Source: Owenia fusiformis | Lineage: Eukaryota; Annelida; Polychaeta; Sabellida; Oweniidae | Assembly (NCBI GenBank): GCA_903813345.2 | Contig: CAIIXF020000006.1 | Span: forward strand, 19,229,936 to 19,293,935 | Direction: 5' to 3' | DNA: 64,000 nucleotides | Shown: one piece after another, positions 54,615 to 64,000 of the stretch | Numbering within the stretch: position 1 is the stretch's first letter | Layout of the letters: each line of letters begins with the position of its first letter | Notes under the pieces: model-generated | Seen by the model: only the letters and a program-made list of their open reading frames with translations | Database searches by the model: none | What the model was told of the DNA's origin: nothing | Position numbers and translations under genes: made by a program

Positions 54615-55777
54615 GTATATTAAACTTCTTTAGTCGGGTGAATTACTGATTGAAATCGCTTTGTTACGGGCATATTTTCATTTTGTTTTCCCTGGTAAAG
54701 TGAAGTGAGCACCAACTTCTACCATTCTACCAACTCATCTTAATCTGAGACTAACATAAAACATTTTATGATGGTCTCAGTCTTAATCGAAATAAAAACT
54801 TACAAATTGAATGGTATATTTACATTATTAGGACAATATGAGTGCAAGGGAAAGGATGATTGGACACTTGTTGGAACTACCTGCTTTTTAACAGTCTTTT
54901 CAACAAAATCATTTTCGAAAGCGCAAGCTGACTGTGTCACCCGTGGCGGTAATTTGGCCTCAATTCATAGTACAAGAGATATGGACCACATACGAGGTAC
55001 AATATAAACTATTCTAACAGTGCATTGAAAATTGAAAAAGGTTTAGCTTAACTTCATGCAATTGATATGTTTGCTGATGTGTTCATCTCAGAAAGCTGTA
55101 TTATACTGCAGATGTGCTTCAAAACCAAAGCCAAGCGTTCTACATAGGATTGAATGATATAGCAAATGAAGGTACTTTTGTTTGGCCCGACGGCTCACCA
55201 GTCAATTTCCTTGCTTGGGCAACTGAAGAAGGGTTGAAGGTAGGATCTCAGATACTTTTCCTCTACATCCTTCATTCAAAGGATTTCATTAATTATTACT
55301 CAATTCAGAAGTGAAACACCCTTGGACCAAGGATGTTCCTCTATGCTATATACATTAATGTGACATAGCTAATTAGTAGTCTGAGGTAAATATACACATA
55401 AGTGTTTTATATATTTTTTATATGTTAACCAACACATTCTTGGAAGTTGGAAACGCGTGTACGTGAATGTGTACAATTATTAATCATTTATCACTACAAG
55501 GGATTACTTTCCCTCTCTCGGTTTTGCAAAGACCAAATTGTTACAAATATCAAACAAATACGACTAAGGGGAGGACTAATCTCAAGTTCACGTACACTTC
55601 CTATTGGGAATAACATCCATTTCTGCTTATTAGGAGGGTGTGTTTGGCCTGTACGATGATTGTACGCAGGTTATGCCACCTGCATGGGGATTCGATGGAG
55701 ATTGGAGGAACGTACCGTGTGCTGGGGTACACGGAGGCTACTTCTGCAGCAAGCATGCAGTTTTATCTCAAGGTTAA
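53975..55777 (+). CDS. Secreted C-type lectin-domain protein with helical N-terminal region (4 coding exons)
   Basis: Spliced frame 53,975-54,614, 54,832-54,996, 55,112-55,239, 55,634-55,777: 1,077 nt, 358 residues, GT-AG introns with consistent phases. Signal peptide MICFALCFATIYAA, then about 195 residues rich in K, D and L with no family I recognise, predicted mostly helical. The C-terminal 145 residues form a long-form C-type lectin domain with cysteines 218, 231, 248, 321, 340 and 349. The canonical EPN/QPD tripeptide is absent (ATEEGLK) and WND reads WRN, so classical calcium-dependent sugar binding is doubtful. Probably secreted, perhaps immune or matrix. An upstream exon may exist, since an acceptor (ttgtttttcag) precedes 53,961. 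Confidence 0.85.
54832..54996 (+). CDS. Lectin domain exon 1
   Basis: Acceptor attattag, donor gtacaa, phase 1 both sides. Encodes YECKGKDDWTLVGTTCF, then KAQADCVTRGGNLASIHS, the WxxxGxxCY and A-C-xxGxxLAxIxs motifs of C-type lectins. Confidence 0.93.
55112..55239 (+). CDS. Lectin domain exon 2
   Basis: Acceptor tactgcag, donor gtagga. Encodes FYIGLNDIANEGTFVWPDGS and VNFLAWATEE, the WIGLND-EG-FxWxDGs motif. The position of EPN/QPD is degenerate. Confidence 0.93.
55634..55777 (+). CDS. Lectin domain exon 3, last coding exon
   Basis: Acceptor gcttattag. Encodes GLYDDCTQVM, GDWRNVPC and YFCSKHA with the last three lectin cysteines. Reads into TAA at 55,775-55,777. A weak donor, caag|gttaat at 55,773, would join 57,045 and also give Q-G-stop, so the protein is the same either way. 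Confidence 0.9.
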   Translation, partial: EGVFGLYDDCTQVMPPAWGFDGDWRNVPCAGVHGGYFCSKHAVLSQG

Positions 55778-56514
55778 TATTTCATTTAACCTATATGTAA
55801 AATAAATAATTCACTAACGTATTTATAAATCAGCGAATTTGTAAAATGCGATAATTGCAACTCTAATAGTATCTAGCATCCAGTATCCCCTTAAAATTGA
55901 ACACGAACGATGGACCGGAGTGTATGTTTGGACATGTTAATTATATCTCAAGGTAAGATGTTTACCTTGACACGACACACAAGCGTTTATGTCTCGTGTC
56001 ACGTTTGCCTAACGGCGGCCATAGATTTCCGATATGCCATGTTGTAGAACAATATGACCTTTTCAAATCTTAGAAATATCATAAAGATTTAGTCCTATGA
56101 AGAAACATCTGACGTGATTTTCCCACCTACTATCCTTTCTTGGAATCTTTTACTTTTACAATGTACACACATGGTAATAGGGATGTTGAAGCTATTCAGA
56201 ATTTGAAAGTAAGCTTTTTCAGGGAAAGTGAAAGTAAGATTTCAGGGGTCATATCATAAGTTCAGTAGCATTAAAACTTGATTAAACGCTAAAAATATAA
56301 AGGAGTGGTATCGATATGGAGAACTTTTTGAACACACGTTTCTCTTAAACCAGTCATAAAAAATCTAAAAATTTAACACTTCGTCAATTTAATGGTCATC
56401 TTTTGAATGGTAACAATATAATTTGAAAAATATATACATACTTTCATCTATATTGTTTTAGAAAACACATCAAACACTTGTTTTGTTCTTGGTATCATGT
56501 TTCCAGAGTGAAAT

Positions 56515-56730
56515 GAAACATCTTTCCAAACCTCATTGGAACATAACGACATAAACACAACATGTTTAGGTCTCTCAATATTGTAATTGTACAAAGGAAA
56601 TTTTGTTTTGGGATTTTGTTGAATACTTTTTTTTAAATAAACCAAAAATTCCTTGTATAACCATAATATTGAGAGGTCTTAATACATGTTGTATATGCTA
56701 TTTTGTTCCAACAAGGGTGGGGAAATAGTG
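56515..56730. repeat. Foldback MITE downstream of lectin coding exons
   Basis: Arms of about 90 bp pair: acaacatgtttaggtctctc with its near complement at the right, continuing through caatatt and ttggaaca. About 216 bp. If the transcript extends to 57,119 this lies in the last intron. Confidence 0.7.
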
Positions 56731-57044
56731 TACCTACTTACTTACGATAATAAAGTGGATTAGTATTGAACCAAAACGCTTTTAAAACTATGTTTACCGG
56801 CGGCCATTTTGCTTACTAGGTCAACAAACTGACGCTGCTATATTTTAGATACGATATCGTCCACCTGCCTTGTTCTCTTAAGATGGCCCTGCTGCTAAAT
56901 ACTTTCGGGACATACCCTACATTCCCAGTTACAATTATGGACCAATAGCAGAAGGATACAATTTATTTTAATGACACCTTTTTAGCAATTGAACTTGAGT
57001 TTTATAACTATATTTCTAAAATATTTTCTGCTTCTTTTTTCAGG

Positions 57045-57140
57045 ATGATTGTTGATAGAATGACTGTCAAAATTGTAAGCAGGCGGGAATATCAGAATAT
57101 AATGTTGCATGGAAATAAAACACTCATTTATTACACAAAA
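57045..57140 (+). other. Candidate 3' UTR exon of the lectin gene
   Basis: A strong acceptor (cttcttttttcag, ending 57,044) opens a short stretch with TGA as the first in-frame codon and AATAAA at 57,114-57,119. It fits a terminal exon spliced from 55,772, though that donor is weak. Alternative: the lectin transcript ends earlier and this belongs to nothing. Confidence 0.45.
57114..57119 (+). terminator. Polyadenylation signal, probably lectin gene
   Basis: AATAAA 70 bases after the acceptor at 57,044. Confidence 0.45.
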
Positions 57141-60100
57141 TAGACTGGAACTTTGATGTTCGTTCTCGAGTCAAACATCATACGTGATTGTAAAACTATT
57201 TTGTTTTCCTGAAGTAAAGTTTGGGGATGTTTAGAAATGACATATGATCTAAATATATTCTAAAATTTAAAGATACTTGTTTAGTTTGCATGCTGGGACC
57301 TGCTATTAGCTCAAGAATTATCTAGTATGTACTTCGAAACACTCTAGCTCTAAGAGACTTGTGACCGTTTGGACACAATTCAATCATGAACTTTTTCAGT
57401 TTTACGACTTGGAACATTCATGCAATGGGAGGGGGGAGTGGTGTTAATGAAAAATGATGGACTTGGACCATTGGATTACAGATGTAGGCTGTTCCGGGAA
57501 ATATCATCAAACCCTCACGACATCATCAAAATAGATTGACATCGAGTAACTTCCACTTGCTCTAATCCTTTAGCAATATCCAATAAATATGTCTTGTGAA
57601 GGAATGAAACGTCTTGGTTTCTCCATTCCTTGTACTACTAGGAATTCACGTACAATCCTCTCCTGATTAATAGATGGTACTGTGATTGGTCGAGATCGAG
57701 ATGAAGAAATTATATGATGGATTTTCGAATAAGAAGGGTGTAAACTAATTGTAAAATGGTCATGCTGATGAGTTTCTATTCCATTTTCATAGTCCCAACC
57801 ATTGTTCTTGCAGAGCTGGCAAACAATGAAAAACATGTTTCACAGTTTTCATATTTGGGAAGCACTGTTCTGATGATAACAATTAAAATGGTTAAGTTCA
57901 CTTTTACTGTCCAAGATGGTTCGATTGTTCAGAAAACTGACACCGGATTACAGATAGTGAAATTCCATTAAGGCCAACGGCAAAAATCAATTAGAATACC
58001 GTGCTTAACTGTAATTCACACTTTCAGACATGCTGTTTCACAAAGTTTTGCTATGACTATTTCTATGGAATTGGGTTTGTATCTAAAATCGAAGTGTTGT
58101 TCATACCAATGCGGTTTTGTTTATGTATGTTTACAGACTTTTTATGACTCCGTAACAATAAATCATGCAAACATAATTCAAAATGTGTTGGTGTATTTCG
58201 AGCCATCCTGTGGCCTGTATAAAATTTCTTTTTATTTATAGTTATAAAAATGATATTACATAATATTATACAATAACAATACTATTACATCACAATATTA
58301 ACAAAGTCAAATAATTTTTTTTGGCTGATAAGAGCCTTACATAATTGTATGGAATAGTAGCGCTGGTGACGTTGAACAAAATAGTATAAAATATTATTAA
58401 CAGCTTATCGCCTAAATATAAAGTAAGTTTCTTTGTGCTTGAGTATCTGTATAGTAAGTGAACGTTGAAGATACAGCAGCAAAGGTAATATAGTACAAGT
58501 GAAAGTGAAACCTACTTTTTCATTGGTTACAGTTCGACATAAAATAATTTAAGTTTGCATACTGCCTCTTAAATATTATTTGTTTCCAATATTGCATTTG
58601 TTCTCAGTCATAGTTGTTCCTGTTTACATTAAATCAGTGCCCTTTAGTTCATAAGTTAGAAAGGTTTTGCTTTTCTTGAATTTTCGATGATAGATTGTCC
58701 GATTGTTTTCGATAGGAGTGATGTTCACTTCCAGGAGGGTTCCATTCGTACCAATGATTGGTTCCAGTTTGCTCTCATTCCCATTGATTATAGTTTCCTT
58801 CTGTTTAAACTCCACTTAGTAACACAATAGAATGAGCTGTGGTTTATTTTTAAGAATGTCCGGTTATATCAAAAGGAATGTACTTCTTTAACAAAATGTC
58901 GGAACATCGAAGGTACGATTTTTCTTTTTTCCTTATTTCACACGTTGTAGGCAGAATTCCCACGACATTTTTATCAGTTTTTTCAAGCAAACTTGCTTAT
59001 TTCCCTTATTTCCCATATTTTACACGACTTTTACATGGCAAATATGTTTAATAATTAAATTAAAAATATGATGTTTAAATTGAAAAGTGTCCAGTTAAAA
59101 TGAGAATTCTCTGTTGTTCTGTTGTATTCAGGGTCATATGCTGCCATTCTAGAAAGGTAAGATATTTATCTTGGGCCACTGGTTCAAGAATTGTCCTAAA
59201 AATGGCAGGCAAGCTTGCTCAGCATCTTTAACAAAGCAAGGGAAAATATGCCCAATTACTTACTTACTTACTCTGAATTGTGGCAGAACATTTTGGTTCG
59301 ACCAAGTTTTTTTGTATATAAAGCCGTCAACTAAATTATTGGCATTTACTAATTCGGTAGCTGAGGTTTGTTTCTGATATAATAGAATGAACAATCGATC
59401 ATATTTTGCCTCAGTGTATTATGGCATCATGGACAAATTGTGAACGAAATACCATGTGAATCGGAGAGTTGATCATGCTTGTATTGGGATCAATGGGTAT
59501 TACTTACTTATTTCAAAATTCCATCCCTCTTTGTTGAAGTAATTCAACTGTGAAATAAGATTTTAATCTTGGAGATCAGTACTGTACACTGGCCCAGTAC
59601 AATTTCAGTTTGACTGTGCTGGATATTGAAATGCACTAGCTAAGTTCCTGAAAAATTTGCCGTTAGATCAGGGATTGGGATGTTGGGGATTTGATAACGT
59701 TGATCGCGCCCTTGGTATTTTTCTTACATGTTGATCTCTCCTGGCTCATGTTCTTACATTCGTACAAAATACCGAGAGGCATTGTGCTCAAATTAACTTA
59801 GGAGGAGTGAATCAAAGAATATGGCAGGCCAGTCAGTCTTATATTTTGAATTCAAAGAGAGTAGAGACTAAACCCCAAACTGTAATTACGGCCATCATGA
59901 AAATAACTTAATTATCAATCTACAAGCATAGATCCGTCTAATATATTCTCCAAGCATTAAACTGATACGTGTAGGAGGGAATTGAAAAATAGATCAGATG
60001 CACTTGGAGAGCATGGTAATAGTTGTTATCGGTCTGTTGCTAGATGCTATAGTTGCTAACACCAACATATCTTTATTTAAATCGCGACACAATAAGTGCA

Positions 60101-62825
60101 AATGAAGTTCCCGTGATAAAGTGCGCAAATCGATAAACGCTTTTTATGTATTTATATTTTTAATCGCAACAATAAGTAAACATTGATTATACACGAAAAT
60201 GTACAATACACTGCAGAACATCGTTATAAATTAGATGATGCCTTATTTAAGGATTTTATTGTGATGGGTCACGAGGAAGATAATATTTTACAGTGTATAA
60301 TGTTTGAAATGCAATTATAAACACTCAGCAAACATCGTGAGCCAACATCTAGAGGAGCGGGAAATGAGAAGCATACGGAAGCTTGGTGGCGTACTTAGTG
60401 GAAACGCGATCTACAACGGCAAACACACAATCATTACTAAAATATGTCATTGACTTTAAAATGTGTTAAAGGTTCTTAGTATTCTCAATTCTCACAGGAC
60501 AGTATCTCAGACACATCTAATGATTACTCTTGAAAGCATCAAAACAGATAACGTCAGATTTAAGCCTATTCCGTCTCCAGGTACATGGTAGACATATGAC
60601 AGAAGAACGGGAGAAATAATCGATGCTTCTGTGGAAAAGGAATTCCTAGATTACGACTGGCTTAGATTTAGATTTCATAATAGTTTAATGGATTTCTGAA
60701 TCACAAAATCACGAGCTTTGCTATCAGTTTCTTGAATCGCTCATCACGATTTAATGATATCCAGTGTGGGGTACGAGGAGTTGAAATGGTAGATAAACCA
60801 GTACGTTTTCGACATAAATCGCATGAGAATAACAATGGATGTTTTGTCTGAATATAAGCTGAACTTTTTCGATAAAACCTTTGATTCTGTTTGGAAGATA
60901 AGCATGCAGAATCATATACAAACTGTGCCATTTGAAGAAACACAAAGGTACCATTAGTTACCCTTTCCGAGAGTGTGATATTTGTTCTTCAAAAACAGCT
61001 TTATCTGCAATTCCAATCCCGGGGTAAGCATTACAATCCAAAGAATTTGAACAGACTCACGGAAGAGCGTATATGAGAATCCTTGGTGTCAGAAAAATAA
61101 AATCATAACGGATACATTTATCAGGCAACATTGAGAATGTTCACTAATGAAGACTAATTGATGAAGAACCTATGGGATTTTCTTAGTTCATCATCTGCAT
61201 TCACCGTCGGAACCACTGGAGCGGGAAAGTGCATCTTTCTGGCATATAACGTAAACAATTCCGAACGTAATAAATTATTGATATAGTTATCATCCGATGG
61301 TAGACACATTGTATTAAAACAATATAGAATAACGCACAATCAATTTGATTTAGTAATACGTTCAACAACCTAACATCCATCATATGTTTTAATATCATAC
61401 TTGAAAATGTTGTTATTAAAACTCCAGCATTGCTCCAGGCCGACTCAATAAAATTCATTCCGCCGTACTAGTCTTTAAATCGATCTCGACAACAGACGTT
61501 GTGATCTAAATTATAAGATAAGTACGTATGCTCTAATCAATAATGGTATAAAAGGGTTCTTTTCCACCATGTACAAAGTGTAAATGGAATATTTGCCTCA
61601 AAAGTGTACAATTGGCACACATTTTCAAAAATATCGAAACTAATCATTGTACCATATTGTTTTTCTATTCATTAGAAAATTGACTTCAAATTAGCATATT
61701 ATTCGATATTCTACAACAGACAGCTGTGCATCGTAAAACATATAAAAATATTACACTTAAATAGTGTTCATGTAGCTTATGTGTTATAGTTATTAAGATT
61801 CTATCAGCAAAGACAGGAAACATATAAGATTGCACTTTGGATATTATAGACGATTGCTCGAATTAAGTATAATCGAATATGCTTATTGCACATATTTTGA
61901 GTGAAAACAGGGATGACATATAATTTCTCTTTCATCTATTTTTATGAAAACAAGATGTTACAGGAATCAATTTGACGACCTTGGGTAAATTACACGTCAC
62001 TTCAACTATACGAAATATAATACGTAAAGACGCTTGTAGAATGAGAGAAGTGCGTACGTTTATTACCAACAGTCGAAGACATCATATTTAATAAGAAAGA
62101 ATACGATACGTAGAAGCTGCGTGCCACTTCAAAGATTGAAAGTGGCAAAAAGAATAGGTTCTTCACAGAAGTTGAATTAAAACTGATACATTTACAAGAA
62201 GTAAAATAAACTTATGGGTAATTTTACATCGATTTATAGGAATGCTGCTGATTCTTAAAAAAGTAAAACAGAAGTACGCAGCTTATTAATACGTTCCTGC
62301 TTTTCTACAAGGGGAAAGAAGTGTCACTTTAATATATATCACAATCAATTAACGTCAATTAACAATAATTGGAGAGGCTATACTCAAACTGGCAAGACAA
62401 TTAGAATTTCGTATTTTGACTATTATGTGATGTCAAACCGAAACTACTATACTCCTAGGCCTCTTCTGGCAGATTCATTACGTAGATCTTGATTGCCCGT
62501 GAAATGGTTTATCATTTCTGAAATTATACACTCGGGGTAGAGCTTTTACTATTATTCAAAAAAGGGAAACGAGTTCGATAAGAACGCTGCATTTACGCAT
62601 TCAACATTACGCATTTACGGAACATACCTGAGCCAAACACCAAGCTCAACAAGTGTCACTTTCGCCGGACACGTCGAAATAACGTGAATTATCAGTTGAT
62701 ATCGACATTATACAATCCTCCTAATATTATTCATATATAGACTATGGAAGATACACAAATATTCAGCACATCGCATTTTAACCGATGATATCGTCCTTTG
62801 ATACTAACTTGTGTTCTCGATGCAG
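57141..62825. other. Long stretch without recognised genes
   Basis: 5.7 kb of AT-rich DNA. Minus-strand open frames at 57,570-57,836 (88 codons) and 58,624-58,815 (63 codons) match no family I know and show no splice support. No inverted-repeat element with clear ends seen. It could hold upstream intron or 5' region of the gene containing the exon at 62,826. Confidence 0.45.
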
Positions 62826-62927
62826 GCGCTGTACAGCCGCCAAACCACATCTAGCGTGGCGGTTACCAGTCAGGTGACTTCGGAGGAAACCTGTGTCATC
62901 CGGGTACATAATCAAACAACAACTGAG
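62826..62927 (+). CDS. Orphan internal exon of an unidentified gene
   Basis: 102 bp between acceptor ttctcgatgcag and donor gtgagt. Only one forward frame is open: ALYSRQTTSSVAVTSQVTSE, then ETCVIRVHNQTTTE, 34 codons, phase 0 at both ends. GC content is clearly above the surroundings, as in true exons here. Family not recognised; Ser/Thr-rich with one possible N-glycosylation site (NQT). Neighbouring exons would lie upstream or beyond 64,000. Confidence 0.65.
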
Positions 62928-63079
62928 GTGAGTATATTTATTTGTTAGTTTGCTGGTTGTTTTGCATTGATACTCTTTTCAATGCAAATGCATACCTGAA
63001 GGCTTTGTAAGGTTTACAGCAGAGAAAGCATTAATTTACTTGATATGTAAAAACAGGAGATGTTATGTTTCCCAAGATA

Positions 63080-63944
63080 CACTCCCCTCCATAAGTTTGG
63101 CAACCTTTTTCCCCCATTGAACTACGTGTTAAAGCCTCTTTACCTTTGAATTTTTATTTACTTAACCTGCGATGAAAATACTTATACTATTGATGGAAAC
63201 GTAATTTGACTTTAATTCCAATATCTCCAAATTTTCTCATTTTTTTCCTCAATTACAATAGGTCGAAAATTGATGATCGAAAATGAACGAAAATCGACAT
63301 TCCCATGTTAACCAATGGGAAATGGTAGGTTTGCCGCAAGTCATATGACAGAATATCCATCCATCCGAGTCCTTGCAAAAATACGAGTTAGACAGGCAAT
63401 TGAATTTGCTAACTTTATTTAACAAAAATCGATATGTTTCTTCAGGTTCAACAAAGTTATAGGGCTTTAAAGTCAAAATTGTTTTTCAAAAAACTTCTCC
63501 CATTGAAATAACACAGGAGGCGAAAAATTATTTTCAAACATGAGTTTAAAGCGCAGTAACTTTAATATTCATCAAATAAACTAAACACTTAGTGTTAAAA
63601 AAAGTTAGACAATTCAATTTTCTATATAAAATATTTTTTGGTGAATCTTTTACTGAAAAGATATCCTCATTTCTGATTGGCCAAGAACCCTCCATTTCCC
63701 ATTGGATTACATGGGAATGACGATTTTCAAAAATTCATCAAATTTATCATCAATTGCCGACCTATTGTAATTGAGGAAAAAAATTGAGAAAATTTGGAGG
63801 TATTGAAAATAAAGTAAACTTACGTTTCCATCAATATTATAAGTTATTTCATCGCCAGTTAAGTAAATAAAAATTCAAACGTAAAGAGGCTTTAACACGT
63901 AGTTCAATGGGGAAAAAAGGTTGCCAAACTTATGGAGGGGAGTG
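63080..63944. mobile_element. TA-flanked foldback MITE, CACTCCCCTCCATAAG termini
   Basis: Ends CACTCCCCTCCATAAGTTTG and complement, TA at 63,078-63,079 and 63,945-63,946. Arms of about 185 bp (gaactacgtgttaaagcctc with complement), and a further inner pair (cctcaattacaataggtcg). 865 bp, non-coding. Same termini as the outer foldback in cyclase intron 7. Lies 150 bp after the orphan exon. Confidence 0.9.
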
Positions 63945-64000
63945 TATGTTGTGTTTATGTTTTGTTATTTCGTAAAGAGAAGGCCACTCTGGAGTCAGCC

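Noticed and set aside
57570-57836. 88-codon minus-strand frame
   Set aside because: No known motifs, no splice sites in agreement, no compositional shift; not supported as a gene.

Overview
The window is eukaryotic nuclear DNA: AT-rich, with GT-AG introns, two animal-type multi-exon genes, and a heavy load of transposon debris. Receptor guanylate cyclase and C-type lectin genes point to an animal. The low GC content, frequent acatgta-type words, long terminal-inverted-repeat MITEs and a repeat opening with tagctcac and a GTCC/GTCT microsatellite suggest a marine invertebrate, most plausibly a mollusc (bivalve-like). The species call is inference.

291-39,671 (+): one complete gene for a membrane guanylate cyclase of the natriuretic-peptide-receptor type. 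I assembled it by hand as 24 exons (3,102 nt, 1,033 residues). All 23 introns are GT-AG and the reading frame is preserved at every junction. Domain order is signal peptide, extracellular ligand-binding domain, one membrane helix, pseudokinase, dimerisation helix, cyclase. Its introns hold a 1.8-kb 136-bp tandem array full of nuclear-receptor-like half-sites (950-2,745), two hAT-like MITEs, a 5'-truncated LINE inserted in an ACG-rich repeat whose motifs recur about every 10.4 bp (16,019-19,934), a nested pair of inverted-repeat elements (21,772-24,131), a near-perfect 519-bp palindrome (29,764-30,282), and a mollusc-style repeat with about five internal units (37,766-39,440).

39,672-51,000: a transposon cluster. 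It has four TA-target elements with long inverted repeats, two of them carrying decayed mariner-family transposase, plus a fifth similar foldback with unclear target duplication and a TTAA-flanked piggyBac-like foldback.

51,014-53,523 (+): a second, 5'-truncated LINE with an intact 757-codon reverse transcriptase frame and a poly(A) tail.

53,961-57,1xx (+): a secreted protein gene with a helical N-terminal region of about 200 residues followed by a long-form C-type lectin domain that lacks the usual sugar/calcium motifs.

57,150-64,000: mostly featureless DNA, one convincing orphan exon (62,826-62,927) of an unidentified gene, and a TA-flanked foldback element (63,080-63,944) sharing its termini with the element in intron 7 of the cyclase gene. 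I saw no rRNA, tRNA or CRISPR.
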